64,000 bases of DNA from DB1 sp049323655 (GCA_049323655.1 JBMONO010000043.1:91721-155720), one strand, 5' to 3'; shown: positions 31,959-41,044, counted from the stretch's first letter. Numbers and translations are program-made. The notes: generated by a model not told the origin, from the sequence alone.

Positions 31959-33182
31959 ATGACCCTGAAAATCATCACCCTTGAGGAGCAGGATGACCCC
32001 CCGGACTCCCAGGCTGCTTCTTTGTCCCCCTCTTTCGTCCTCCCGACCCGCTTCCCCGCCGTTTCCCGCGTCAGGGCCTTTCGCCGCCGCCACTTTCCGA
32101 CAACGACAGATGCCGAGTGGAATGACTGGCGCTGGCAGCTCCGCCATCGGATCACCAGCAGTGAACAGCTGGATGGAATCATTTATCTTACCGACAGCGA
32201 ACGTCAGGCTCTGCAGCGCCACAGCGCCACCCTGCCCTTTGCCATTACCCCGTATTACGCCAGTCTCGTTTCCCCGGACGATCCGCGGGATCCGCTGCGG
32301 CGGGCTGTGGTACCGGTGACCGCCGAACTGCTGGTGTCCGGCGGCGAGTCCCATGACCCGTTGGGCGAGGACGGTCACACGCCGGTGCCCGGATTGGTGC
32401 ACCGCTATCCCGATCGGGTCCTTTTTCTCGTCACCGATTACTGTTCCACCTACTGCCGTTACTGTACCCGTTCGCGCATGGTCGGCAGATCAGCGGAGAC
32501 AACATCCTGCCGGGATCGCTGGGAAAAGGCCTTTGCCTATATCGAACAGCACCGCGAGATCCGCGATGTACTGCTCTCCGGCGGCGATCCGCTGACCCTG
32601 CCGGATGAAACGCTCGAATACCTGCTCAAGCGGCTGCGCGCCATCCGCCATGTGGAAATGATTCGCATCGGCACCAAGGTGCCGGCGGTGCTGCCGCAGC
32701 GCATCACCGGTGCGCTCACCCGCATGCTGCGCCGCTATCATCCGCTGTGGATCAGCATCCACGCCATGCATCCGGCCGAGCAGACCCGGGAAATGAAAAA
32801 GGCGTGCGAACGGCTGGCTGACGCCGGCATCCCGCTCGGCAGCCAGACCGTGCTGCTGTCGGGCATCAACGACAACGTGCCCACCATGAAACAGCTGATG
32901 CAGGGACTGGTGCGCATGCGGGTCAAACCCTACTATCTCTACCAGTGCGATCCGATCATCGGTTCCGCCCATTTCCGCACCACGGTGGCCAGGGGCCTGG
33001 AAATATACCAGGGTCTGCGCGGCCACACCACCGGCTATGCCGTGCCCACCTACGTCATCGACGCCCCCGGGGGTGGCGGCAAGATTCCGCTGCTTCCGGA
33101 AACGTGTCTCGGCAGGGACGGCAACGATATTCTTCTCAAAAACTATGAGGGGAATGTCTACCGCTATCCTGACACCATCTGA
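31959..33182 (+). CDS. kamA: Lysine 2,3-aminomutase-like radical SAM enzyme
   Basis: KamA converts L-lysine to L-beta-lysine using SAM, a [4Fe-4S] cluster and PLP. The 407-residue protein has the CX3CX2C cluster motif CSTYCRYCTRSR (Cys at about 142, 146 and 149). It also has the radical SAM GGDPLTL motif, RIGTKVPAVLPQRI, SQTVLLSGINDN and the KPYYLYQCDPIIGSAHFRT region typical of KamA. Length and the C-terminal VPTYVIDAPGGGGKIP segment favour KamA over the shorter EpmB. GGAG lies 7 bp before ATG 31959. The same strand continues with two ATP-grasp ligases and an acetyltransferase, which suggests beta-lysine feeds a ligation pathway. Confidence 0.88.
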   Translation: MTLKIITLEEQDDPPDSQAASLSPSFVLPTRFPAVSRVRAFRRRHFPTTTDAEWNDWRWQLRHRITSSEQLDGIIYLTDSERQALQRHSATLPFAITPYYASLVSPDDPRDPLRRAVVPVTAELLVSGGESHDPLGEDGHTPVPGLVHRYPDRVLFLVTDYCSTYCRYCTRSRMVGRSAETTSCRDRWEKAFAYIEQHREIRDVLLSGGDPLTLPDETLEYLLKRLRAIRHVEMIRIGTKVPAVLPQRITGALTRMLRRYHPLWISIHAMHPAEQTREMKKACERLADAGIPLGSQTVLLSGINDNVPTMKQLMQGLVRMRVKPYYLYQCDPIIGSAHFRTTVARGLEIYQGLRGHTTGYAVPTYVIDAPGGGGKIPLLPETCLGRDGNDILLKNYEGNVYRYPDTI

Positions 33183-33222
33183 CAGGAATTCGTTTTTCGC
33201 ATTTTTTCTTTTTGAGGTTATC

Positions 33223-34200
33223 ATGAAGATTGGCATGACCTATGACCTGCGGGCCGAGTATCTTGCCGCCGGCTACGGCGAGGAAGAAACCGCCGAATTC
33301 GACCGGCCCGACACCATCGACGCCATCGAGGACGCCCTCCGGTCCCTTGGCCACCAAACTGATCGCATCGGCAATCTCGACAGCCTGGTAAAGCGGCTGG
33401 CCGTCGGCGACCGCTGGGATCTGGTGTTCAATATCGCCGAGGGGCTGTATGGTTTCGGCCGGGAGGCGGCGGTGCCGGCCCTGCTCGACGCCTACCGCAT
33501 TCCCTATACCTTTTCCGATCCGCTGATGATGAGTGTTACCCTCCACAAGGCTTATGCCAAACGGGTGGTGCGCGATCTCGGCATCCCCACCCCGGATTTC
33601 GCCCTGATTCGCAGCATCGAGGAAACCGAGGAGATCAACCTTCCGTATCCGCTCTTTGCCAAGCCGGTGGCCGAGGGCACCGGCAAGGGGGTGACCGCTG
33701 TTTCGAAAATCGTCTCACCGGTGCAACTGAGAGAGGTCTGCCTGGATCTGCTTGCCACCTATCGCCAGCCGGTGCTGGTCGAGACCTTTCTGCCGGGCCG
33801 GGAATTCACGGTCGGCATTGTCGGCAACGGCGTCAGGGCCCGTTCCATCGGGGTGGTTGAGGTGGTCCTGCTGGAAAACTCCGATCCGGATGTCTATTCC
33901 TACCGCAACAAGGAGATCTGCGAAGAGGTGGTGGAGTATCGGGCGGTGGATGACCCCGAGGCGCGTGCGGCGGTGCAGGTGGCGCTTGATGTCTGGCACG
34001 GCCTCGACTGCCGTGACTCCGGACGGGTCGATCTCCGTTCCGATGCAGCCGGACGGCCCGCTTTCATCGAGATTAACCCCATTGCCGGGCTCCATCCGGA
34101 GCACTCTGATCTGTGTATCATTGCCGGCAAATTCGGCATGAGCTACCAGCAGCTCATCGGCGAGATCGTCGAGGGCGCCATGGCGCGGCTGGGCGGCTGA
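33223..34200 (+). CDS. D-Ala-D-Ala-ligase-like ATP-grasp protein (first of two)
   Basis: The 325-residue protein has the start MKIGMTYDLRAEYLAAGYGEE and an ATP-grasp fold with VFNIAEGLYGFGREAAVPALL, IPTPDFALI, PLFAKPVAEGTGKGV (nucleotide-binding Lys and Gly loop) and the metal ligands in VDLRSDAAGRPAFIEINPIAG. That resembles D-alanine-D-alanine ligases and related amino-acid ligases that form acyl phosphates and then amide bonds. ATG 33223 has a GAGG ribosome binding site. It starts 40 bp after kamA and ends 6 bp before the second ligase. The substrates are not known; beta-lysine is a reasonable guess from context. Confidence 0.85.
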   Translation: MKIGMTYDLRAEYLAAGYGEEETAEFDRPDTIDAIEDALRSLGHQTDRIGNLDSLVKRLAVGDRWDLVFNIAEGLYGFGREAAVPALLDAYRIPYTFSDPLMMSVTLHKAYAKRVVRDLGIPTPDFALIRSIEETEEINLPYPLFAKPVAEGTGKGVTAVSKIVSPVQLREVCLDLLATYRQPVLVETFLPGREFTVGIVGNGVRARSIGVVEVVLLENSDPDVYSYRNKEICEEVVEYRAVDDPEARAAVQVALDVWHGLDCRDSGRVDLRSDAAGRPAFIEINPIAGLHPEHSDLCIIAGKFGMSYQQLIGEIVEGAMARLGG

Positions 34201-34206
34201 GTCATC

Positions 34207-35199
34207 ATGAGAATCGCCATTGTCCACAACCGGCCATTGCCGGAAGGGGCGCAGAACTGGCAGTCGTCCCGCGACGTGTTGCAGCAGGTCGAGGCGGTCC
34301 GGCACGCCTTGGGCGAGCTTGCCATCGACGCAGTCGCCCTTCCCTTTGATCGCGATGCGGGGGCCTTCATCGCCACCCTGGGTCGGGAGAAGGTCACCGC
34401 CCTCTTCAACCTCTGTGAAAGCGTGGACGAAGATCCGCGGCTCATTGGCCATCCGGCCGCTCTCTTCGAGCTGCTCGGCCTGCCGTTCACCGGCTCGGGC
34501 TCGCTGGCCCTGATGCTCTCCACCGACAAGCTGCTGGCAAAGCGGCAACTCGTTGCCGCCGGCCTGCCTACTCCGGAATTTCTTTCCTATGACGGCGGCG
34601 AGGTCGCCGGCCTGGTTGATTTTCCCCTGCCGGCCATCATCAAGCCGCGTTGGGAGGATGCCAGCATCGGCATTGATCAGGAGTCCATTGTGACAAAGAA
34701 AAAGGAGCTGACCGAAAAACTGCCGCTTTTTTACCGGCAGTACGGGCCGCTGCTGCTGGAGCGTTTTATTGACGGCCGCGAATTCAACATCTCCCTTTTC
34801 GGCTATCCGACCCCGCACATTCTGCCGGTGGCGGAGATCGATTTTTCCGATTTTCCCGGCGAGCTGCGCAGAATTGTCGGCTACCGCGCCAAATGGGATG
34901 AAAGCGCCTTCGAGTATCACCACACCCCCCGAATCTTTCCGGAAAAACTCTCCCCCCTGCTGGAACGCAATCTCCGCAAGGTGGCGGCGGCGGCCTACAG
35001 GCTCTTTTTGCTGCGCGATTATGGCCGCATCGATCTGCGGCTTGACGATCTTGGCAGAATTTATGTGCTGGAGGCCAACGCCAATCCCTGCCTCTCCCCT
35101 GACGCCGGATTTGTCGCTGCTGCCGGCCAGTGTCGGATGGGGTTTACCGATATCATCGGCGATTTTGTCGGATTTCTGCGGATGAGGGGACGGCAATGA
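34207..35199 (+). CDS. D-Ala-D-Ala-ligase-like ATP-grasp protein (second of two)
   Basis: This 330-residue ATP-grasp ligase is clearly distinct from the preceding one. It opens MRIAIVHNRPLPEGAQNWQS and has LFNLCESVDEDPRLIGHPAALFELLGLPFTGS, TDKLLAKRQLVAAGLPTPEF, PAIIKPRWEDASIGI and IDLRLDDLGRIYVLEANANPC, which provides the Mg ligands. The catalytic core of the family is thus intact. Its stop overlaps the start of the GNAT gene by four bases (ATGA), so the genes are coupled. Two different ligases side by side suggest sequential peptide-like bond formation. Confidence 0.85.
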   Translation: MRIAIVHNRPLPEGAQNWQSSRDVLQQVEAVRHALGELAIDAVALPFDRDAGAFIATLGREKVTALFNLCESVDEDPRLIGHPAALFELLGLPFTGSGSLALMLSTDKLLAKRQLVAAGLPTPEFLSYDGGEVAGLVDFPLPAIIKPRWEDASIGIDQESIVTKKKELTEKLPLFYRQYGPLLLERFIDGREFNISLFGYPTPHILPVAEIDFSDFPGELRRIVGYRAKWDESAFEYHHTPRIFPEKLSPLLERNLRKVAAAAYRLFLLRDYGRIDLRLDDLGRIYVLEANANPCLSPDAGFVAAAGQCRMGFTDIIGDFVGFLRMRGRQ

Positions 35200-35663
35200 T
35201 CTCTATCCGGCCTGCCGGCGGCGGCGACCTCGAGTCGCTCTTTGCCCTGATCGACACCATCGGCAATTTCACTGCCGCGGAAAAGGAGCTGGCCCGCGAG
35301 GTGATCGGCGATGGTCTGGTCTCGGAAACAAGCGGCTATCAGATCCTGGTGGCGCTTGCCGAGGGAGGCGACCTGGCCGGTTTTCTCTGTTACGGGCCGA
35401 TTCCGATCACGGTAAACCGCTGGGATCTCTACTGGATCGCCGTTGATCCCGCCCTTTCCCGCCATGGTGTCGGTTCCCGGCTGCTGGAGGAGATGGAGCG
35501 ACGGCTCGGCGCCGATGTCCACATCTATGTCGATACCTCTTCCACTCCCGGCTACACCGGCGCACGCGCGTTCTATGAACGGCACGGATACCGGGTGGCC
35601 TGTGTTCTGCCGGATTTTTACCGGCCGGGGGATGACAAGGTGGTCTACCGCAAGATACTCTGA
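35196..35663 (+). CDS. GNAT-family N-acetyltransferase
   Basis: This 155-residue acetyl-CoA-dependent transferase has the GNAT core: LYWIAVDPALSRHGVGSRLLEEME contains the acetyl-CoA pyrophosphate loop (R/Q-x-x-G-x-G/A form, here RHGVGSRLL), followed by TSSTPGYTGARAFYERHGYRV. In AblB-type systems a GNAT enzyme acetylates beta-lysine made by a lysine 2,3-aminomutase to give an osmolyte. Here the gene is in the same operon as kamA but separated from it by two ligases, so its acceptor could be beta-lysine or a ligated product. GAGGGG precedes the start. Confidence 0.85.
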   Translation: MISIRPAGGGDLESLFALIDTIGNFTAAEKELAREVIGDGLVSETSGYQILVALAEGGDLAGFLCYGPIPITVNRWDLYWIAVDPALSRHGVGSRLLEEMERRLGADVHIYVDTSSTPGYTGARAFYERHGYRVACVLPDFYRPGDDKVVYRKIL

Positions 35664-35685
35664 AGGGGCGCTGGCGGAGGGGACT

Positions 35686-36843
35686 TTAGGACAGTCGCCT
35701 TTTGTATTCCTCGTAGCCGAACTCCCGGACAATCTCCACCTGATCCCTGTCCGGATCGTAGAGGGCTATGGAAGGCAGCCGCACCCCGTTGAAGGTGGTG
35801 GTTTTCACCATGGTGTAGTGGCTCATGTCTTCGAGGATGAGGCGGTCGCCGATTGCCAGCGGCTGCGGAAAGGCATAGCTGCCCAGCATGTCGCCGGCCA
35901 GGCAGGAGACGCCGCCGAGCCGGTAGACATGGGGATACTCCCCGGGCAGGCCGGCGCCGCGGATGTCGGGCCGATAAGGCATCTCCAGCACGTCCGGCAT
36001 GTGGCAGGTGACGGATACGTCGAGAATGGCGATGGGCCCGTCGTTGTCGATAATGTCGAGCACGGTGGTGATGAGCGCGCCGGTATGGATGGCGATGGCT
36101 TCGCCCGGTTCGAGATAGACGGTCAGGCCGTAGGTTGTTTTGAAGTGATCAATGACCTCGCAGAGCAGGTCAATATCGTAATAGGGCTTGGTGATATGGT
36201 GGCCGCCGCCCAGGTTGAGCCATTCCATGCCCGGCAGGATGTCACTGAACTGTTTGTCGAAAACCTTGGCGGTGCGGGCAAGGGCATCCGAGCCCTTTTC
36301 GCAGAGGGTATGGAGATGCAGGCCGCTGATGCCGGCGAGCGATCGGCCGGTGAACTGTTCCCGGGTGATGCCGAGCCGCGAGCCGGGAGAGCACGGATCA
36401 TAGATGGCCACCGCGGTCTCCGAGTGACGGGGATTGACCCGCAGGCCGAAACGGGGCGGTTTCGGGTGGCGGGCGATCAACGGCTGGAAACGCTCCCACT
36501 GGCTGAAGCTGTTGAAAACGATGTGATCGCAGAGATCAAGCATCTCGGCCAGATCGGTTTCGGAGAAGGCCGGACCATGGCCATGCACCTCACCGCCGAA
36601 TTCCTCGCGACCAAGGCGCGCCTCATGGGGTGAGCTGGCGCACACCCCCTTGAGATAGCGGCTTATCAGCGGAAAAACGCGGAACATGGCAAAGCCCTTA
36701 AGCGCCAGCAGGATCTGCGCACCGCTCTGCTGCTGCACCCTGTCAAGGATGCGCAGATTGCGCACGAGCGCCCCCTGGTCAACGACAAAGGCCGGACTCG
36801 GCACCCGTTGCGGGTCGAAGTCTACCAGGTAACTTCGGTCCAT
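35686..36843 (-). CDS. nspC: Carboxynorspermidine/carboxyspermidine decarboxylase
   Basis: This is a PLP-dependent fold-III decarboxylase (385 residues) that converts carboxyspermidine to spermidine, or carboxynorspermidine to norspermidine. LLALKGFAMF contains the PLP Lys. HGHGPAFSETD, RFGLRVNPRHSE, LGGGHHITKPYYD and EPGEAIAIHTGALITTVLDI match the CANSDC/NspC family. The 5' end overlaps the saccharopine-dehydrogenase-like gene by 22 bp on the same strand, consistent with pathway coupling. It is the last gene of the polyamine cluster and converges with the GNAT gene. Confidence 0.92.
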   Translation of the reverse strand: MDRSYLVDFDPQRVPSPAFVVDQGALVRNLRILDRVQQQSGAQILLALKGFAMFRVFPLISRYLKGVCASSPHEARLGREEFGGEVHGHGPAFSETDLAEMLDLCDHIVFNSFSQWERFQPLIARHPKPPRFGLRVNPRHSETAVAIYDPCSPGSRLGITREQFTGRSLAGISGLHLHTLCEKGSDALARTAKVFDKQFSDILPGMEWLNLGGGHHITKPYYDIDLLCEVIDHFKTTYGLTVYLEPGEAIAIHTGALITTVLDIIDNDGPIAILDVSVTCHMPDVLEMPYRPDIRGAGLPGEYPHVYRLGGVSCLAGDMLGSYAFPQPLAIGDRLILEDMSHYTMVKTTTFNGVRLPSIALYDPDRDQVEIVREFGYEEYKRRLS

Positions 36844-38000
36844 GGCAGGCCGTGAATGTTGAGTTTTTCCATGAAGGGGTCGGGGTCGAGCTCCTCCATG
36901 TTGAAGACGCCGGCCCCCTGCCAGACGCCGGTCAGCATCAGGAGAGCGCCGATCATCGCCGGCACCCCGGTGGTGTAAGAGACGGCCTGGGAACCCACCT
37001 CCTCGTAACACGCGGCGTGATCGCAGATGTTGTAGATGTAGTAGGTCTTGGCCTTGCCGTCCTTTTTGCCCGTGATCAGGCAGCCGATGCAGGTGCGGCC
37101 CCTGGTCAGCGGGCCGAGCGAGCCGGGATCGGGCAGCACCGCCTTCAGAAACTGCAGGGGCACGATCTGCCGGCCCTGGTACTCGATGGGCTTTATGCTG
37201 GTCATGCCGACATTCTGCAATACCTCCAGATGGCGCAGGTAGTTGTCGGAAAAGGTCATCCAGAAACGGGCCTTCCGCAGGCCGGGGAAATGTTTGACCA
37301 GGGATTCGAGTTCCTCGTGGTACATGAGATAAATCTTGCGCGGGCCGATGCCCTCCGGAAAAGCGAATTCCTTGGCGGTGGACAGCGCCGGGGTCTCCAC
37401 CCAGGAGCCATTTTCCCAGTGACGGGCCGGGGCGGTCACCTCGCGGATGTTGATCTCCGGATTAAAATTTGTGGCAAAGGGCTGGCCATGATCGCCGGCA
37501 TTGCAGTCGATGATATCGAGCTCATCGATCTCGTCGAAATGATGCTTTGCCGCCCACTTGGTGAAGACATTGGTGACGCCAGGATCAAAGCCGGAGCCGA
37601 GCAGGGCCATCAGCCCGGCCTGCCTGAATTTTTCCTGATAGGCCCACTGCCACTTGTACTCGAATTTCGCCTCGTCGCGCGGTTCGTAGTTGGCGGTGTC
37701 AAGATAGTGGACCCCGCATTCGAGGCAGGCGTCCATGATGGTCAGATCCTGATAGGGAAGGGCGACGTTGATGCAGAGTTCCGGTTTGAAGTCGCGCATT
37801 AGGGCGACCAGTTCCGCGACGTTGTCGGCATCGACCCGGGCCGTTCTGATCGGCCGGGGCAACTGGGCGGCGATGGCATCGCATTTTGCCTTGGTGCGCG
37901 AGGCGAGCATGATGTCGGAGAAGACCTCCGGCACCTGGCAGCATTTATGGACAACAACCGAGCCGACCCCGCCGGCGCCTATGATCAGTACTCGTGACAT
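36822..38000 (-). CDS. Carboxynorspermidine/carboxyspermidine dehydrogenase (saccharopine-dehydrogenase fold)
   Basis: CANSDH condenses L-aspartate semialdehyde with putrescine or 1,3-diaminopropane and reduces the product with NADPH. The 392-residue enzyme has the nucleotide-binding N-terminus MSRVLIIGAGGVGSVVVHKC, a LASRTKAKCDAI adenine region, DTANYEPRDEAKFEYKWQW and GSGFDPGVTNVFTKWAAKH, all as in CANSDH/Lys1-type proteins. It overlaps the decarboxylase gene downstream (22 bp). It follows speA after an 80-bp gap that contains the 8-bp tandem repeat. Confidence 0.92.
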   Translation of the reverse strand: MSRVLIIGAGGVGSVVVHKCCQVPEVFSDIMLASRTKAKCDAIAAQLPRPIRTARVDADNVAELVALMRDFKPELCINVALPYQDLTIMDACLECGVHYLDTANYEPRDEAKFEYKWQWAYQEKFRQAGLMALLGSGFDPGVTNVFTKWAAKHHFDEIDELDIIDCNAGDHGQPFATNFNPEINIREVTAPARHWENGSWVETPALSTAKEFAFPEGIGPRKIYLMYHEELESLVKHFPGLRKARFWMTFSDNYLRHLEVLQNVGMTSIKPIEYQGRQIVPLQFLKAVLPDPGSLGPLTRGRTCIGCLITGKKDGKAKTYYIYNICDHAACYEEVGSQAVSYTTGVPAMIGALLMLTGVWQGAGVFNMEELDPDPFMEKLNIHGLPWTEVTW

Positions 38001-38024
38001 GGCAAACTCCTTTCTTTGGTGAAG

Positions 38025-38056
38025 CGTTCAAGCGTTTCAACGTTCAAACGTTCAAA
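38025..38056. repeat. Four 8-bp tandem repeats (CGTTCAAA) in the speA-dehydrogenase gap
   Basis: cgttcaag, cgtttcaa, cgttcaaa and cgttcaaa occupy 38025-38056, in the 80-bp space between the carboxy(nor)spermidine dehydrogenase and speA genes. They end 24 bp from the dehydrogenase start and could lie in its leader. Confidence 0.8.
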
Positions 38057-38080
38057 CGGATTCCTGCTGACCCCTGTCTC

Positions 38081-39991
38081 CTAAAATTTCAAATAGGTAT
38101 AGCCCTCGAGGCAGCTCTCGTAAAAATCGATGAGCTTGACGCCCTCGCGGGGCAGGATGGCGCCGCGGTGCACCTGGCGGTCGATCTTGCGTTTGATGGT
38201 GCGGGCCATCATCTCCGGGCTGTACTGCATGGTGGCAAGGACATGCTGCGCAGCCGCCCCTTTGATCACCTCCTCGATATAAAAGTCGGAGGGATCGTCA
38301 TCGTCGCAGTAGACGTGAACTTCGTTCAAGCGGCCGAAAAGATTGTGCATGTCGCCCATCACGTCCTGATAGGCGCCGGTGAGAAAGAGGCCGATGAAGT
38401 AGTCCTCACCCTTTTTCAGGGCGTGGAGGAGCAGGGTCTGGTCATAGCCGTTCTTGGCGATGAACTTGTCGATCTTGCCGTCCGAATCGCAGGTGATGTC
38501 GGCGATGGAGCAGCGCTCCGTCGGGAGCTCGTCGAGCCGGGTGACCGGCATGATCGGCAGCAGCTGACTGATGGCCCAGGTATCGGCGGCGGACTGGAAG
38601 ACGGAGAAGTTGCAGAGATACTGGCTGGCCCGCAGCTCGTCGATCTGCTGGAGCTCCTTGGGCACGAAATCGGCCCGCTTGATGACATCGCGGATCTGGC
38701 CCATGATCTTCCAGTAGAGGGTTTCGATCTTGGCCCGCTCCTCGAGCGAGATGACGCCCAGTTTGAAGGCGTGGATCGAGTCGAGCTTGATCTGCTGGAC
38801 GTCGTTATAAATCTCCTGGTAGTTCTCCATGGTCAGGTCGCTGGCCGATTCCCGCATGTTGGTAACAAGCAGGTGTTCGCCCGCCGTCTTTTCCGTATCG
38901 AAGGAATTGGCGGTCTGGATGATGTTGACCACGTTGGTGATGACGCAGGAATGATGGGCGGTGACGTAGCGGCCGCTTTCGCTGACGATGTTCGGATGAT
39001 GGACATTGACCTGGTCGCAGATCTGCTGCAGCACGGCAATGATGTCCGCCGCATACTCCTGCAAGGTATAGTTGCGCGACGAGTTGGTGGAGGAGCGCGA
39101 GCCGTCGTAATCGACGCCGAGACCACCGCCCACGTCGAAATACTCGATGTTGAGGCCGGAGAGCACGAGATCGGCGTAGATGCGGCCTGCCTCGGCGACC
39201 GCCTCCTTGAGCACCCGGATATCGGGAATCTGGCTGCCGACATGAAAATGAAGCAGGGTCAGGCAATCGGTCATGCTGTGCTGGCGGAGCAATCTGATCC
39301 CGTTCAATATTTCGCTGCTGGTCAGGCCGAACTTTGCCCGGTCGCCGCTCGATCCGGCCCAGCGGCCGCCGCCCTGTACCGACAGCTTGGCCCGCATGCC
39401 GATCAGCGGCGAGACGTTCATCTCCGCGGACAGGCGAATAATCATCTCGAACTCGGAGAAATTCTCGACCACGATGATCACCTTGCGGTCGAGCTTGCGG
39501 CCGAGCAGCGCCAGCCGGATGTACTCTTCGTCCTTGTAGCCGTTCAGTACGGTCAGGGCATTGCGGTTTTCGTTTAAGGCAAGCGCCGCCATCAGCTCGG
39601 ATTTCGAGCCGGCCTCCAGCCCGTAGTCAAAGGGATCGCCCGCCTCGAGGATCTCTTCCACCACCTCGCGGGTCTGGTTCACCTTGATCGGATAAACGCC
39701 GATGAAACGGCCCTGATAGCCGCTTTCCTCCATGGCCTCCTGGAAGGTGAGATTGAGCTGCCGTACCTGGGAGCGGAGGATGTCATGGAAGCGGATGACG
39801 GTGGGAAACGGAATGTCCTGGCTCTTGATCTCTTCGATCACCTCAAGGATGTCGATGGCCGGGCCGTCGTCGCGCCGTTCCGGCAGCACGCAGACATGGC
39901 CGCTGTCGTTGATGGAAAAATAGCCGTTGCCCCAGCGCAGGACGTTGTAGAGTTCGGCGTTGGCATTGATGATTTTCCGTTTATCGCCCAT
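38081..39991 (-). CDS. speA: Biosynthetic arginine decarboxylase
   Basis: SpeA decarboxylates arginine to agmatine with PLP. The 636-residue protein has the family features RFHDILRSQVRQLN, VYPIKVNQTREVVEEI (PLP Lys in PIKVNQ), GLEAGSKSELMAAL, FHVGSQIPD, YFDVGGGLGVDYDGS and the C-terminal SDFYIEEVIKG region. ATG 39991 has a GGGGAGAAG ribosome binding site. Its start overlaps the end of speB by 11 bp, so the two are coupled. Product and substrate fit the next enzyme exactly. Confidence 0.95.
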   Translation of the reverse strand: MGDKRKIINANAELYNVLRWGNGYFSINDSGHVCVLPERRDDGPAIDILEVIEEIKSQDIPFPTVIRFHDILRSQVRQLNLTFQEAMEESGYQGRFIGVYPIKVNQTREVVEEILEAGDPFDYGLEAGSKSELMAALALNENRNALTVLNGYKDEEYIRLALLGRKLDRKVIIVVENFSEFEMIIRLSAEMNVSPLIGMRAKLSVQGGGRWAGSSGDRAKFGLTSSEILNGIRLLRQHSMTDCLTLLHFHVGSQIPDIRVLKEAVAEAGRIYADLVLSGLNIEYFDVGGGLGVDYDGSRSSTNSSRNYTLQEYAADIIAVLQQICDQVNVHHPNIVSESGRYVTAHHSCVITNVVNIIQTANSFDTEKTAGEHLLVTNMRESASDLTMENYQEIYNDVQQIKLDSIHAFKLGVISLEERAKIETLYWKIMGQIRDVIKRADFVPKELQQIDELRASQYLCNFSVFQSAADTWAISQLLPIMPVTRLDELPTERCSIADITCDSDGKIDKFIAKNGYDQTLLLHALKKGEDYFIGLFLTGAYQDVMGDMHNLFGRLNEVHVYCDDDDPSDFYIEEVIKGAAAQHVLATMQYSPEMMARTIKRKIDRQVHRGAILPREGVKLIDFYESCLEGYTYLKF

Positions 39992-40892
39992 GGTTCTTCT
40001 CCCCATGCAGAGTCAGGATCAGTTCCCTGACCACCTTGGCGGCAAAGACTGCGCTGTTGCCGGTGGGATCGATGGCGGGCGCCAGCTCAACCACGTCGGC
40101 GCCGACCAGATTTTTGCCCTGCAATGATTTGATGACGCTGACAAAGGAATGAAAATCCTCGCCACCGGCCTCGGGGGTGCCGGTGCCCGGCAGAAAGGCG
40201 GGATCGAAATAATCAAGATCCAGGGACAGATAGAGAGGCCGGGTGGGCGGCACCTGTTGCAGCATGGAGAGAAACTGCGGCAGGCTGTTGCAGAGGGTGC
40301 GATTCTCTCGCATCCAGAGATACTCTTCCCTGGTGCCGGAGCGGATGCCGAACTGAATGAGGCCGTGACCGGCGCTGAAGTGATCGAGACAGCGACGAAT
40401 GACGGCGGCATGGGAGTAGTGGTGCCCCTCGTAGCCGTCACGGAGATCGGCATGGGCATCGAGATGCAGGAGGAGCAGGTCCGGGAAATCGGCGAGATAG
40501 CGGGCGATGACCGGATAGGAAACGGAATGTTCGCCGCCCAGGGTCAGCAGCCTGGCCCGGTTCCGGGCCGGCGCGGCGGCGTTGAGCACGGCCGTGAATA
40601 TCTTGTGGAGAACACGCCAGTCCTGTTCGGCGTTGCCGCTGATGTCGATGGCGAGATTGCCGAGATCATGAAAGGGGAAATCAGCGAGATCGCGGTCAAG
40701 ATAGGGGGAATAGCTTTCGATGTCCGCCGACACCATTCGAATGGCGTCCGGACCGCTCGCGGCCCCCTTGCGAAAGCAGGCGGTGCCGTCAAATCCGGCG
40801 CCGATGATGTTGACCCGGCCGGGCTGCGGGACATCCGCCGGCCGGGAACAGTCATATGGAATGTCGCATTTCCGCAAGAGTGTCATGGTCAT
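39981..40892 (-). CDS. speB: Agmatinase (ureohydrolase family)
   Basis: Agmatinase hydrolyses agmatine to putrescine and urea using two Mn ions. The 303-residue protein shows the three metal motifs of ureohydrolases: LGGEHSVS, LHLDAHADLRDGY and SLDLDYFDPAFLPGTGTPEAGG (Asp-x-Asp-x-x-Asp), plus VELAPAIDPTGNSAVFAAK. It is first in the polyamine operon and overlaps speA by 11 bp. With SpeA downstream it completes arginine to putrescine, which the carboxy(nor)spermidine enzymes then use. Confidence 0.93.
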   Translation of the reverse strand: MTMTLLRKCDIPYDCSRPADVPQPGRVNIIGAGFDGTACFRKGAASGPDAIRMVSADIESYSPYLDRDLADFPFHDLGNLAIDISGNAEQDWRVLHKIFTAVLNAAAPARNRARLLTLGGEHSVSYPVIARYLADFPDLLLLHLDAHADLRDGYEGHHYSHAAVIRRCLDHFSAGHGLIQFGIRSGTREEYLWMRENRTLCNSLPQFLSMLQQVPPTRPLYLSLDLDYFDPAFLPGTGTPEAGGEDFHSFVSVIKSLQGKNLVGADVVELAPAIDPTGNSAVFAAKVVRELILTLHGEKNHGR

Positions 40893-41044
40893 GCCCTCTT
40901 CTTTCCAGACACCGGGATCCCGGCAGTTTCCCCGGGGGAAAGACGCGCGCTGCTTCGGCGTGTTTTCCTGCCCCCTTCTCTATAGTCTATTTGCTGCCGT
41001 TGACCAATTTTTTTTCGTCTGCAGATGCCGACAAAAAAGGCGCA

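Noticed and set aside
37994..39577. 527-codon ORF opposite speA
   Set aside because: Shadow of speA; no motif.
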